49,233 nucleotides of DNA from NCBI GenBank assembly GCA_946222285.1, contig CAMIIP010000011.1:1-49233 (forward strand). Reading direction: 5' to 3'. The DNA comes from an uncultured Rothia sp. (lineage in GTDB: Bacteria > Actinomycetota > Actinomycetes > Actinomycetales > Micrococcaceae). Below the pieces are notes generated by a model that saw nothing but the letters and a program-made list of their open reading frames with translations, made no database searches and was not told the origin of the DNA. The position numbers and the translations under genes are program-made. This document shows, one piece after another, positions 15,186 through 24,495 of this stretch; position 1 is the first letter of the stretch, and every line of letters starts with the position of its first letter.

Positions 15186-17177
15186 TTACAGCCAGATCTT
15201 TACGCGCTTCTCCGGTGCCAGATAGAGGTTGTTATCCGCAGTAACATCGAAAGCCTCATAGAACTCATCAATATTGCGGACGACGCCGTTAACCCGGAAC
15301 TCGTCGGGGGAGTGCGGATCAACCGAGAGCATCATCTGCGCGTGTTGCAGACGTGCCTTAGTGCGCCAGCTCTGCGCCCACGCCAGGAAAAGACGCTGCA
15401 GCCCGGTCATCCCGTCAATTACCGGGGCATCCTCTAGCGAATCGATGCCCTGCTGACGCAGCACAATTTTGTAGGCGCGCAGTGCAATCGATAAACCGCC
15501 CAAATCGCCGATGTTCTCACCCAAGGTCAGTTCACCATTGACTTTGTAGTCAGCAGAATCAAGACCGGCAGGAGTGTAGGCGTTGTACTGGTCTACCAGG
15601 GCGGAAGTGCGCTGGGAGAACTCTTCGCGGTCGGCGTCGGTCCACCAATTATTAAGGGCACCGGTGCCGTCATACTTAGAACCCTGGTCATCAAAACCGT
15701 GTCCGATTTCGTGCCCGATGACGGCGCCGATTCCTCCATAGTTAGCGGCTTCGTCTGCCTCAGGATCAAAATAGGGCGCCTGCAAAATTGCAGCCGGGAA
15801 CACAATTTCGTTAGCGGGGGGCATGTAGTAGGCGTTTACGGTCTGCGGGCTCATCAGCCACTCATACTTGTCTACAGGTTGCCCGATACGGTTCAACTGG
15901 AAGTTGTGCTCAAAAAGGGTGGCCCGGCGCAGGTTCTCTAGTAGTTCACCCTCTGCTAGATCCAGTTCAGAATAGTCTCGCCACTGATCGGGGTAGCCAA
16001 TCTTGGTCACAAATTTTTCTAGCTTTTCTAGGGCGCGCTCGCGAGTTTCTTCGGTCATCCACTCTAGGGTAGAAATAGATTGGCGGTAAGCCTCAAGTAG
16101 ATTCTCTACCAGGGTGAGCATTTTTTGCTTGTGCTCGGGCGGGAAATGAACGGCAACGTATTCCTTACCCAGCTCTTCGCCCAAGTAGCCTTCAACAACG
16201 CCGACACCGCGCTTCCAGCGATCTCGCAACTCTTCGGTACCCGAGAGCGTTTTGCCGTAGAAATCGAAGTTGGCGTTGACGATTTCGTCGCTGAGGTAGG
16301 AGGCTCGGGCGTTAATGGTTTTCCATACCAGATAGAGTTTCCAAGCTTCGAGAGGTTCCTTCTCCCATATCTGCGAGACGGCCTCGAAATAGGAGGGCTG
16401 ACCAACAATAACGGTGCCAAAATCTTCTACCGAAGAACCGAGCCCCTCAATCCAGCGGGTGTAGTCGAAACCGGGAAACTCTGCGTTAAGTTCGCTGGCT
16501 GCAACGGGGCTGTAACGCTTGTTAGCATCACGCAGGGTGACCTTGTCCCAATGGTGCTTAGCCAGTTTGGCCTCAAAATCCATGATGGTATGAGCAGCGG
16601 TTTCAGCGGTCATACCAAAAGGCTCTGCCAAGTTGGTGAGCTCAAACATGCGCTGAATAAAAGCAATATAGGCAGTACGAATCTCCTCGTACTTTTCCTC
16701 ACGGTAGTAGCTCTCATCGGGCAGACCCAGCCCAGCCTGAGACAGGTAAACTACGTACTTTTCGGGATTTTTCGCGTCGATAGAGATGTACCAACCAAAG
16801 GGGCTACCTACACCGGCGCGGTCAGCTTCAGCAAGTACATCTACCAGCTCGGTCTTATCCGCCGCCTCAATAAGGGACTGAACTTCGTTGGTGAGAGGAG
16901 TAACGCCGTCCTCATTAATCTTCTTTGTGTCCATGAAGGCGTTGTAAAGCGCTCCAATGCGGCTGGCAGGGCTTTCTGTGGCAATCTTTTCCACAATTTG
17001 GCGAACGTTTTCTTCAGCTCGATCACGTAGAGCGTACAAGCCGCCGTCCTTGGGGCGATCGGCAGGGATCTCATGGCGATCAAGCCAGAGCCCGTTTACA
17101 TAGCGGAAGAAATCGTCTCCGGGAGCATGGGAGCGATCAATATTTTCAGTAATGATTCCAGATGGTTTGTTATCCAT
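15186..17177 (-). CDS. pepO: M13 family zinc metallopeptidase (PepO/neprilysin type)
   Basis: A 663-aa endopeptidase of the neprilysin family. It has the zinc site HEIGH (H489, E490, H493) within VIGHEIGHGFDDQG and the third ligand E554 in ENIGDLGG (with D558). NAYYMPPANEIVFPAAIL forms the conserved substrate-edge strand, and the C-terminal region ends KRVKIWL. The N-terminus APGDDFFRYVNGLWLD is the usual start of bacterial PepO. There is no signal peptide or membrane anchor, so it should act in the cytoplasm on oligopeptides, or be released otherwise. It is convergent with the DODA gene, and no terminator is obvious in the 16-bp gap. Confidence 0.95.
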   Translation of the reverse strand: MDNKPSGIITENIDRSHAPGDDFFRYVNGLWLDRHEIPADRPKDGGLYALRDRAEENVRQIVEKIATESPASRIGALYNAFMDTKKINEDGVTPLTNEVQSLIEAADKTELVDVLAEADRAGVGSPFGWYISIDAKNPEKYVVYLSQAGLGLPDESYYREEKYEEIRTAYIAFIQRMFELTNLAEPFGMTAETAAHTIMDFEAKLAKHHWDKVTLRDANKRYSPVAASELNAEFPGFDYTRWIEGLGSSVEDFGTVIVGQPSYFEAVSQIWEKEPLEAWKLYLVWKTINARASYLSDEIVNANFDFYGKTLSGTEELRDRWKRGVGVVEGYLGEELGKEYVAVHFPPEHKQKMLTLVENLLEAYRQSISTLEWMTEETRERALEKLEKFVTKIGYPDQWRDYSELDLAEGELLENLRRATLFEHNFQLNRIGQPVDKYEWLMSPQTVNAYYMPPANEIVFPAAILQAPYFDPEADEAANYGGIGAVIGHEIGHGFDDQGSKYDGTGALNNWWTDADREEFSQRTSALVDQYNAYTPAGLDSADYKVNGELTLGENIGDLGGLSIALRAYKIVLRQQGIDSLEDAPVIDGMTGLQRLFLAWAQSWRTKARLQHAQMMLSVDPHSPDEFRVNGVVRNIDEFYEAFDVTADNNLYLAPEKRVKIWL

Positions 17178-17319
17178 GCCACCTAGTTTAGGCGGTATGT
17201 AACTTCCTGCGGTAATAGTGATGCAGTATTTATGCGGGCAGTGAATTGACAGGTCAGAAGCGATAGAGTGGTGTTGTATAGCACAGAATTTGTTGTATCA
17301 TCAGATAGGAAACACCATC

Positions 17320-18255
17320 GTGGCTAAGACCAAGGAATCAGGCGAAGCAAAGCAGTCTGAACTCCCTAAAACCCTCAAGCGTTCCAGCGCTAAAGCTCAG
17401 CGCACTTTCACCAAAACCTACGACGCCGCTATCAAAGAATACGACGGTGACGAAGAACGCGCCTATCGCACCGCCTACGCTTCCTTAGAAAAGAAGTACG
17501 AGAAGGTAGACGGTAAGTGGAAGCGCAAGAAGGACGACGAGGACAAGAAAAAATCGGATAAAAAGCCCAAGGAAATGGACGGGGATAAGGACTCGAAAAA
17601 GAAGCCCGAGAAGGATAAAAAGCCCAAAGATAAAAAGTCAGAGTCTAAAAAGAAATCCAAGGACAAAGAGTCTCAGCACGAAGACCTGAAGGCAAAAACT
17701 GAGAAGAAGCCCAAGGATAAGAAGTCCAAAGATAAGAAGAAGTCTGATAAAAAAGACAAAGACTCCAAGAAATCGGAGAAAAAGGTGAAGAAAAATAAAG
17801 CAGAGAAACCGCTTTCTCTAAAGGATGAAGAGTACCTAGAGAGCGAGCCTTCACTTCTCGATGCCCGTAGCACTAAGTCTGAAATTGACGATTTTATGGA
17901 GGAAGATATCCTCGATGAAAACCTTTACAGCTCTGCCGATGCGGATAACGACCCCGCCCCCGCGCTGGAGACCCTGCGCGATATAGAGGACTTTCAAGAT
18001 TCTGCCTATCCCGAAGACGAGCTCAGCGATGAGGATGAGCAACTTATCGAAGAACTTTCAAAGCAGGAAGAGCAGCAGAGCCGCCAGGAGCGTCAAACCA
18101 CCGCGTTCGAGGTACCGGGAGTGTCGTCGTCTTTCACTCTGGAGAACACCACCAAGCGTGAACTTTACGCTGAGGCTGTGGAGCGCAATATCGCTGGTCG
18201 TTCAACCATGAACAAGGAACAGCTGTTCGAGGCCGTAAAGCAAGCGCGCGCATAA
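17320..18255 (+). CDS. ChaB domain protein with a charged linker and Rho_N-like C-terminus
   Basis: A 311-aa protein with three parts. Residues ~14-70 form a ChaB domain (LPKTLKRSSAKAQRTFTKTY, RAYRTAYASLEKKYEKVDGK). A long Lys/Asp/Ser-rich segment follows (~70-175), then an acidic region (~180-265). The last ~35 residues (TTKRELYAEAVERNIAGRS, NKEQLFEAVKQARA) match the Rho-termination-factor N-terminal/SAP-like helical fold, which often binds nucleic acid. The start is the GTG at 17320 with TAGGAAA upstream. An in-frame start at 17290 lacks a ribosome binding site. Similar ChaB-Rho_N proteins are common in Actinobacteria but uncharacterised. The highly basic low-complexity linker suggests DNA or RNA binding (inference). 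Confidence 0.85.
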   Translation: MAKTKESGEAKQSELPKTLKRSSAKAQRTFTKTYDAAIKEYDGDEERAYRTAYASLEKKYEKVDGKWKRKKDDEDKKKSDKKPKEMDGDKDSKKKPEKDKKPKDKKSESKKKSKDKESQHEDLKAKTEKKPKDKKSKDKKKSDKKDKDSKKSEKKVKKNKAEKPLSLKDEEYLESEPSLLDARSTKSEIDDFMEEDILDENLYSSADADNDPAPALETLRDIEDFQDSAYPEDELSDEDEQLIEELSKQEEQQSRQERQTTAFEVPGVSSSFTLENTTKRELYAEAVERNIAGRSTMNKEQLFEAVKQARA

Positions 18256-18270
18256 GGGCGGAGTTGTCCG

Positions 18271-18336
18271 AAGGTATTTAATCGTGCCTCCAGCCGGGCA
18301 CAGCTGGAGCTATAAGTACCTTATGAATAAGCCTCA
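18271..18336. repeat. Short repeat with CCTTATGAATAAGCCTCA end and internal hairpin
   Basis: The right end CCTTATGAATAAGCCTCA (18319-18336) is the consensus copy of the family. Just inside, AAGGTATTTA...GCCTCCAGC and GCTGGAGC...TAAGTACCTT pair to form a hairpin (18271-18320). No left TGAGG end is visible, so it may be a half-element. Confidence 0.5.
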
Positions 18337-18341
18337 TGCAC

Positions 18342-18384
18342 CGGCGGGCACCTGAAAACCATTCAGATTTTCGGGTGCCCGCCG
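18342..18384 (+). terminator. Terminator after the ChaB gene
   Basis: The 17-bp arms starting CGGCGGGCACC (18342-18358) and ending GGGTGCCCGCCG (to 18384) have one mismatch and a nine-base loop. There is no strong T-run after it. The ATTTTC lies within the stem, so termination may be weak or bidirectional. Confidence 0.5.
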
Positions 18385-18466
18385 GGTATAAGACGGTAAC
18401 TATATGTGAGCAATCCCTAGCCCTAAACCTCTAGCCCCTGCAGCTCACCGCCGGTAGTGTTTTGGG

Positions 18467-20013
18467 GTGCCCCAAACTAATTCACATTCTTCTTCCGGTG
18501 AGATTCCCGAGGTTGAGCATCCGCTCCCTGCCGTCACCGCTCCGGTTCCGATCGTCAGTCCCATAGATTCTGATTATAAAAAGCCTGCGAAATCACCAGC
18601 AGTAGAAGAGAAAATAGAGCGCGCAGATTTTCTGCTGTTGATGGTGATGGTGATTGCCGCGTTCATTCTGATTCTGAATGAGACTCTCTTGGGCGTTGCT
18701 CTTCCTGCGATTATGGAAGATTTGCGGGTGACGGCTTCGACCGCTCAGTGGTCGTCCACCGGGTTTATGCTCACGATGGCCGTGGTGACTCCCGCTTCCG
18801 GTTTTATCATTTCTCGTTTCAGTATCCGCCATGTGTTTGTAGGTGCGATGGCGGTCTTCTCTGCTGGCTCTTTAGTGGCGGGACTTGCTCCCACTTTTGC
18901 CTTTCTCCTGATAGGTAGAGTCTTGCAGGCGATGGGCACTGGCATCATTATGCATCTGCTCATGACGACGATGATGCGGCTGGTTCCGCCGTCTCGCATT
19001 GGTCGCGCTATGGGTCTAATCGGCATGGTTATTTCTGCCGCGCCCGCGCTTGGTCCCACCGTATCCGGTCTAATTTTGAGTATCGGTACCTGGCACTGGC
19101 TTTTCTTGTCGGTGCTACCTATTGGACTGATCGCGCTCTTGGTAGGTCTCCGACTGGCACCCAGTTCTCTTCCTGAAGGAGGTGAGAATCAGCGCCTAGA
19201 CGTTATTTCTATGGCATCGGTTTTGGTGGTTTGGCGTGGGGATTGAGTTCGCTGGGCGGTGCTTCTTCGCACGGCGGTGGTGCTCCCGTGAATCCCTGGA
19301 TTTTGGTGGCGGTTTCTGCGGTAGTTCTGGTAATTTTTGTGGCTCGTCAGCTTCAGTTGCAGAAGACTGCCAGCCCCTTTATGGATCTGCGTGTTTTTAC
19401 CTCTTTCGCCTTTGTGCTGACCGTGCTGATGAGCTCAATCGCCATGGGCGTTCTGCTGGGTAGCTCGGTGCTTTTGCCTCTATACACCGTTAATGTTCTG
19501 GGTATGAGCTCGCTGGAAACCGGTCTGATTCTTTTGCCAGGCGGTATCTTGGCGGCTTTGATGAGCCCGGTAGTGGGTAACCTTGCCGATAAGTTTTCTC
19601 CGCGTGTACTGGTTATTCCCGGCGCGATCTTATTTGCTGCGGCAATCTGGCTACTGACTATGTTTGACGAGAACACCTCCCCCTTCTTCGTGCTAATGAC
19701 TTACCTGGTGATTAGCGGCGTGATTCCTTTCTTGAACACTCCCATGATGGGTATGGGCCTTGGTTCCCTGCCCCAACATCTGTATTCCTATGGTTCTTCT
19801 GCGATGACGACGGTACAGCAGGTTTCCGCTGCTGCCGCTACAGCTATTTTTGTGGCGTTGATGGGTATCGGCATCTCTAACCACGGTAGCGACGGCGTTG
19901 AAGCTCAGGCCGCTGGCGTACATTTGGCGTTTACTGTAGCTGCTTGCCTGGCGCTCACTGCGGTAGTGGTTGCACTGCTGATTCCGCGTAAGGTAGCAAA
20001 GGCGAAACACTAG
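18467..20013 (+). pseudogene. MFS exporter, DHA2 family, split by a frameshift
   Basis: The two halves of one 14-helix transporter lie in different frames. The first (18467-19246, GTG start) holds LNETLLGVALPAIMEDL, STGFMLTMAVVTPASGFII and GRVLQAMGTGIIMHLLMTTM. It goes out of frame after VISMAS. The second (to 20013) continues GGLAWGLSSLGGASSHGG and runs to the end RKVAKAKH. One extra T in the T4 run at 19221-19224 joins them as VISMASVFGGLAWGL. The full length of ~515 aa equals that of the intact exporter at 12.7 kb. The first half would yield about six or seven helices, unlikely to work alone. It is a real mutation or an assembly error. Confidence 0.8.
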
Positions 20014-20067
20014 GTTCTTTACCTAGGATTTAAACTGCAGGATTTTGCGGGACTTGCATTGTATTCT

Positions 20068-20116
20068 CAGGAAGTTTTCTATCTATGAAAGATCTCTTCC
20101 TGGGAATCCCTTTTTT
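20068..20116 (+). terminator. Candidate terminator after the split MFS gene
   Basis: CAGGAAG (20068-20074) and CTTCCTG pair over a ~20-base loop and are followed after a few bases by six Ts (20111-20116). A second stem, CCGGTGA...TCACCGG then GAGTTTTT, lies just downstream (about 20138-20197). Confidence 0.4.
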
Positions 20117-20274
20117 CTTACTTGTCTCCATCTTAGTCCGGTGATTGCTGTCGCCTCACCAGCAAATCTTTATCACCGGTCTGAGTTTTTCGGCTAGTAT
20201 TGCTCCTAGCATTTAATACTGGATAAGGACGTATGCGTATGCGGAGTTTTAATTCGGGAGAACTTTAAAGCAGA

Positions 20275-20300
20275 AAAAGGCACTCATATGAGTGCCTTTT
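20275..20300. terminator. Bidirectional terminator between convergent genes
   Basis: A perfect 26-bp palindrome of AAAAGGCACTCAT and ATGAGTGCCTTTT, with A- and T-tracts on each side. It lies between the plus-strand exporter and the minus-strand protease and can serve both. The 318-bp gap between those genes holds nothing else recognisable beyond the two stems above. Confidence 0.8.
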
Positions 20301-20331
20301 CCATGGAATTAATCTAGATACTAACTAATTC

Positions 20332-21429
20332 TTAGTGGCTCCACTGGTAGTTAGAGGACCAGTGAGTTCCACCGTCTGCTGTTTTGGTAGCAGAAATGTT
20401 CCAGTTTGCTCCGGTATTAGAAGCGGTTGAGGTGGACCAGGAATCTGACCATAAGCCATTCTTTTCCCAGGATGACCATGCATCGCCCCAGGAGTCACCA
20501 ACGGGATTGATGGGAGTCTGACCAGCAGGATCTGCAGGAGTCTCAGGTGCTGCGGGATCTGCAGGAGTCTCAGGTGCCGCGGGATCTGCAGGAGTCTCAG
20601 GTGCCGCGGGATCTGCAGGAGTCTCAGGTGCCGCGGGATCTGCAGGAGTCTCAGGTGCTGCGGGATCTGCAGGAGTCTCAGAGCCGCCACCGTCGAAGTC
20701 AATGCCGGTGGTCTCCTCAAGCCAGCTAGCTGACTGGGAAAGTAGGGCGTAGTTTGACTGAGCATTGATGTTTGCACCGGGATCAGCCTGATCACCAGTG
20801 GAGCAAACTGCTGCAACCTTGCCGTTGACCATGAAAGCACCACCGGAGTCACCGTGGTTTGATGCACCACTAACACCGCGCAGGTGTACTGCAGCACCAT
20901 TGTATGCATCGTAGGATTCGCCGATAACTTCTACGCTTGCGGAGCGAAGGCTATCGGTAGGGTTGCTGTTAGCGCCCTGGCCGTAACCGTAAACTTCGCC
21001 CTGCTGACCGGCCTCAGGCTTGTAATCCAAGTCGAGTTTGGCGTAGGAAGCAACGGGTGCCTTTTCTGAAAGGTGAACAAGGGCGATATCACCCTGAGGC
21101 GCGCTGTAGAGCTTGTCCGCCTTGATGGGGTTTCCGGGGTTGAGCTGGTCGTTGCTCTGGAAAACGTTCATGTCGTAGGAGCTCTCAGTGCAGTGCTTTG
21201 CAGTAAGAACCCACTCATCGTTAAGCTGTTCGCCGGTGCAACCGAAGGTGCCAGCCTTGCCCATATCTTTGAAAGAAAGCTGAACCATCCATGGGCTAGA
21301 TGCTTCGTTGCCACCAATGATATATGGGCTGGGCTCGGGAGTAGCTTCGGCTGCGCCTGCAGCACCCATGCCGGTGGCTAGGAGGGCAACGGCAGAAATG
21401 GTTCCTGCCAAACCTTTATTAATATTCAT
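20332..21429 (-). CDS. Secreted trypsin-like serine protease (S1 family) with Pro/Ala repeat stalk
   Basis: A 365-aa exported protease. The signal peptide covers residues 1 to ~27 (AGAAEA), followed by a short propeptide and an activation-like site before IIGGNEASSPW. The catalytic triad is H79 (TAKHC), D114 (GDIALVHL) and S195 (NHGDSGGAF), with a C64-C80 disulfide at the active-site loop. Residues ~250-302 are a nine-residue repeat (ETPADPAAP, about six units) acting as a stalk. The last ~60 residues are Trp/Ser-rich (SWGDAWSSWEKNG). The tail might bind the cell wall or a host polymer, but it matches no domain I recognise. It has no sorting signal, so it is probably released or loosely wall-bound. 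Substrate unknown. Confidence 0.92.
   Translation of the reverse strand: MNINKGLAGTISAVALLATGMGAAGAAEATPEPSPYIIGGNEASSPWMVQLSFKDMGKAGTFGCTGEQLNDEWVLTAKHCTESSYDMNVFQSNDQLNPGNPIKADKLYSAPQGDIALVHLSEKAPVASYAKLDLDYKPEAGQQGEVYGYGQGANSNPTDSLRSASVEVIGESYDAYNGAAVHLRGVSGASNHGDSGGAFMVNGKVAAVCSTGDQADPGANINAQSNYALLSQSASWLEETTGIDFDGGGSETPADPAAPETPADPAAPETPADPAAPETPADPAAPETPADPAAPETPADPAGQTPINPVGDSWGDAWSSWEKNGLWSDSWSTSTASNTGANWNISATKTADGGTHWSSNYQWSH
20531..20680 (-). repeat. 27-bp tandem repeat in the protease stalk
   Basis: Five full 27-bp units (20531-20665) and one partial unit encode the nine-residue ETPADPAAP-type repeat. Units differ only at one C/T position, so the array is young and likely to vary in copy number. 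It is in-frame, so changes alter stalk length without breaking the gene. There are no unique spacers, so it is not a CRISPR array. Confidence 0.92.
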
Positions 21430-21891
21430 TGTATGAGTCCGTTCTCGGGCCTACTTATGTATTTAGAAATAAACACATAAATCAACTCTGCTAGGGTCGG
21501 TTGTAGAAGTCTGCAAGTAACTCCACCCCATGCTGGTAAGGGCGGAGTTCCCTCAAATGATTAGGGCATCTGAGAGCGTAAATATCAATCTTATTCGGGA
21601 AGCCAGCACCGCTATTAGGGAGCAGAGGTGATTCTGAAATGATCGATTATTTACTTTTGCTAGCCTTCAACTCCCCATAATCTACCTTGGCATATGGGGG
21701 TTTCTCAAAACTTTTTTGTCAGTATAAATGGGTACATATTTTTACTTTATGGGGGAAAAATTGGCAAACCTGGGGGCAAGTGTGGCTGGTTGGGCTAGCT
21801 TCCGTGGGTTGAGGCGCGGGTTCTGCTCTGCAACATTACCCTTCCGCTACCATCGCTCGACCTTAAAGTTTATAACTACTAGGCTAAATAT
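21430..21891. other. Intergenic region between divergent protease and aldo-keto reductase genes
   Basis: A 462-bp gap with promoters expected at both ends. A hairpin AACTCC...GGAGTT (about 21520-21551) and several G-rich AT-flanked stretches are present (CATATGGGGG, TTTATGGGGG). No ORF with coding character was found. Confidence 0.5.
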
Positions 21892-22890
21892 ATGAATCAG
21901 GAAATGGAATATCGTCAGGTAGGTAACTCCGGTTTAACGGTTTCAACAGTTGGTCTTGGATGTAATAATCTGGGGCGAACCGGAACTTTCACCGAAAATC
22001 AAAAAGGCACTAACGACGTCGTCGCCGCAGCTCTCGAAGCGGGCATTACGCTGTTTGACGTTGCCGATATTTACGGTAAAGAACCCGGACTTTCAGAAAT
22101 CATGTTTGGCCAAGCTTTAAACTCTCTAGGATCTGCCGCGCGAGATCAGGTAGTACTGGTTTCAAAGTTTGGCATGGATATGCAGGGAGCTAACGGGGCT
22201 GATTATGGTGCAAGAGGATCTCGCCGTTACATTATGCGAGCAGTCGAATCTTCGCTCAAGCGACTAGGCACCGACCATATTGATCTGTATTTCTATCACA
22301 CACCCGATCACATCACTCCCGTTGAAGAAACCCTCTCAGCCCTCGATGCCCTGATCGAGCAAGGAAAAATTCGCTACATCGGAAACTCCAACCACTCCGG
22401 CTGGCAGATTGCCCAGGCAGAGTACGTAGCAAAAGAACTGGGGAATCACCGTTTTATCGCCGCTGAAAACCATTACAATCTCCTCGATCGTCGCGCCGAA
22501 CTCGAAGTCCTACCCGCTGTCCGTCAGTTCGGTTTGGGTGTTCTACCCTACTTTCCTCTAGCTAACGGGCTCTTAACCGGTAAATATGCAGACGGTAAAG
22601 TCCCTCACGGTTCCCGCTTATCTCACTCAAAAACCGAACTTCTCGAAAGCGCTGACTTTGATCAGCTCCGCGATTTCTCGAACTTCTGCGCAGACCAAGG
22701 AATCACCGAAGTGCAGGCAGCATTTAGCTGGCTAGCACAACAACAACCGGTATCTTCGGTCATCGCGGGAGCGACGACGATTGAGCAAGTTCAAGCCAAC
22801 GCCCAGGTGGTAGCGGTTCGTTTTAGCGAGAACGAATTAGAGCGCCTTAACGAAATTTTTCCCGCCCCGGAAAAAATTGCGCTCTTCTAA
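21892..22890 (+). CDS. Aldo/keto reductase
   Basis: A 332-aa NADPH-dependent oxidoreductase with the (beta/alpha)8 AKR fold. The catalytic tetrad is D56 (FDVADIYG), Y61, K92 (VSKFG) and H136 (FYHTPD). The cofactor end is SSVIAGATTIEQVQAN near the C-terminus. The N-terminus MEYRQVGNSGLTVSTVGLG is typical of the voltage-channel-beta/YajO-like branch. It reduces aldehydes or ketones; the substrate cannot be named. The ATG has no strong ribosome binding site, and an in-frame ATG five codons later is possible. A terminator follows, so it is monocistronic. Confidence 0.93.
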   Translation: MNQEMEYRQVGNSGLTVSTVGLGCNNLGRTGTFTENQKGTNDVVAAALEAGITLFDVADIYGKEPGLSEIMFGQALNSLGSAARDQVVLVSKFGMDMQGANGADYGARGSRRYIMRAVESSLKRLGTDHIDLYFYHTPDHITPVEETLSALDALIEQGKIRYIGNSNHSGWQIAQAEYVAKELGNHRFIAAENHYNLLDRRAELEVLPAVRQFGLGVLPYFPLANGLLTGKYADGKVPHGSRLSHSKTELLESADFDQLRDFSNFCADQGITEVQAAFSWLAQQQPVSSVIAGATTIEQVQANAQVVAVRFSENELERLNEIFPAPEKIALF

Positions 22891-22965
22891 TGTGCGTAAA
22901 ATTTCGAAAGTGCTAGGCTCTAACTAACTTCGCCGATGATTTATCAGAGCTAAGTTAACGGCTTC

Positions 22966-23004
22966 ACCGACCACCCCCGCATTCTAGGGGCAGTCGGTTT
23001 TATT
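22966..23004 (+). terminator. Terminator after the aldo/keto reductase gene
   Basis: ACCGAC...CCCC pairs with GGGG...GTCGGT (22966-22998) and is followed by TTTATT. It runs up to the start region of the sugar porter, which argues against the upstream TTG start of that gene. Confidence 0.7.
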
Positions 23005-23008
23005 GTGT

Positions 23009-24460
23009 ATGAGAAAAGAGAACGAAGTGACTACTTCCGTTTCAACCCCCAACGAGGCAAAATTACCCCCATTGAAAGATGGTCCTCACCAAAAACACCT
23101 GGGTATGGTGGCAGCCGTCGTTACCCTGGGCGGATTGCTTTTTGGCTACGACACCGGCGTTATTAACGGTGCCCTTTCGCCCCTGAGCCAGGAGCTTGGC
23201 CTCAGTGCCTTGGGCGAAGGTACGGTTACCTCTTCCCTTCTCATCGGAGCCGCACTCGGTGCCCTGGGTATGGGGCGAATTTCTGATGCCATCGGGCGCA
23301 GAAAAGCAGTATTTGTTCTCTCTATCCTCTTTATCGTAGGTGTAGCCCTGTGTAGCTTGGCTCCCAGCATGAGCATGCTTTTGACGGGCCGAGTTGTTCT
23401 CGGCTTTGCGGTAGGAGGAGCCTCCATCGTCGTCCCCGTCTACCTCGCCGAAATGTCTCCCTACGAAATCCGCGGCACCTATTCGGGCCGGAACGAAGTA
23501 ATGATTGTAGCCGGTCAGCTCGCCGCCTTCATCGTCAACGCCGCCATTGGCAATATTTGGGGGCACATTCCCGGTATCTGGCGTGTAATGCTGGCAGTTG
23601 CAGCCATCCCCGCCTTCTTCCTCTTAATCGGCATGTTCCGGGTTCCCGAATCCCCACGCTGGCTTGCCAGCAAGGGCAAATACGATAAAGCTCACGCCGT
23701 GCTTCGAACGATTCGCTCTGATGAACGCGCTCAGGCAGAATTTGAAGATATCCAGGCAAGCCTAGAACAACACGCCAACCGCGGTCGTTACAAAACAACA
23801 GATATCTTTACCCATAAATGGCTGTTCCGTATTCTTCTGGTCGGTATCGGTCTTGGTCTCTTTCAACAGCTCACCGGCATCGACTCGGTCATGTACTATG
23901 GCCACACCATTCTTATCGACGCAGGTTTCGGTGAGCAGGCTGCTCTCATAGCCAACATCGCCCCTGGCCTGATTGGTGTTATTGGGGCGCTGGTTGCGCT
24001 TGCCTATATGGAGCGCATTAATCGCCGAACCATTGTTATCACCGGCTACTCACTCACCATGCTTTTTCATCTGTTCATAGCCGGTGCTGCAACAATTTTT
24101 CCTGAGGGAAACAGTGCCCGTCCGTACGTTTTGCTGGTACTTATTGTTCTTTTAGTGGGATCTATCCAAACCTTCCTCAACATCGCAACCTGGGTTCTTC
24201 TATCAGAAATCTTTCCCGTAGGAATGCGAGCCTTTGGTATGGGTGCCTCGGTCTTCGTCAAATGGCTCTGTAATGCGGCACTGAGCCTCTTCTTCCCCTC
24301 CGTCATGGAGATCTGGGGCATGAACTTTACCTTCTTCGCCTTTGCTATTGTCAACGGCATGGCTGTCTTCTTCATGTGGAAGATGCTGCCCGAAACCCGA
24401 GGTAAATCGCTTGAAGAGGTCGAAGAGGGCGTCACTACCGGCACTATCTTTGCAAAATAA
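23009..24460 (+). CDS. MFS sugar porter (SP family)
   Basis: A 12-helix proton-coupled sugar or polyol importer of ~483 aa. Signatures are LFGYDTGVINGAL in helix 1, GRISDAIGRRK between helices 2-3, AEMSPYEIRGTYSGRNE, PESPRWL at the end of the N-domain, QQLTGIDSVMYYG in helix 7, and PETRGKSLEEVEE at the C-terminus. All are diagnostic of the XylE/GLUT family. Start: ATG at 23009 is given, but GTG at 23027 (purine-rich AAAAGAGAACGAA upstream) may be better, because the preceding terminator ends at 23004. The substrate is probably a hexose, pentose or inositol, not resolvable here. Confidence 0.93.
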   Translation: MRKENEVTTSVSTPNEAKLPPLKDGPHQKHLGMVAAVVTLGGLLFGYDTGVINGALSPLSQELGLSALGEGTVTSSLLIGAALGALGMGRISDAIGRRKAVFVLSILFIVGVALCSLAPSMSMLLTGRVVLGFAVGGASIVVPVYLAEMSPYEIRGTYSGRNEVMIVAGQLAAFIVNAAIGNIWGHIPGIWRVMLAVAAIPAFFLLIGMFRVPESPRWLASKGKYDKAHAVLRTIRSDERAQAEFEDIQASLEQHANRGRYKTTDIFTHKWLFRILLVGIGLGLFQQLTGIDSVMYYGHTILIDAGFGEQAALIANIAPGLIGVIGALVALAYMERINRRTIVITGYSLTMLFHLFIAGAATIFPEGNSARPYVLLVLIVLLVGSIQTFLNIATWVLLSEIFPVGMRAFGMGASVFVKWLCNAALSLFFPSVMEIWGMNFTFFAFAIVNGMAVFFMWKMLPETRGKSLEEVEEGVTTGTIFAK

Positions 24461-24495
24461 CAGACAGCTTGTGAGCTTATCTGCTTGGCCTTGCC

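Noticed and set aside
16125..17030. 301-aa open frame antisense to the M13 peptidase gene
   Set aside because: It lies entirely within a strongly conserved gene on the opposite strand and shows no domain or ribosome binding site; it is a codon-bias artefact.
20531..20680. CRISPR-like tandem repeats
   Set aside because: The repeats are contiguous, without spacers, in frame with the protease gene, and encode a Pro/Ala stalk.
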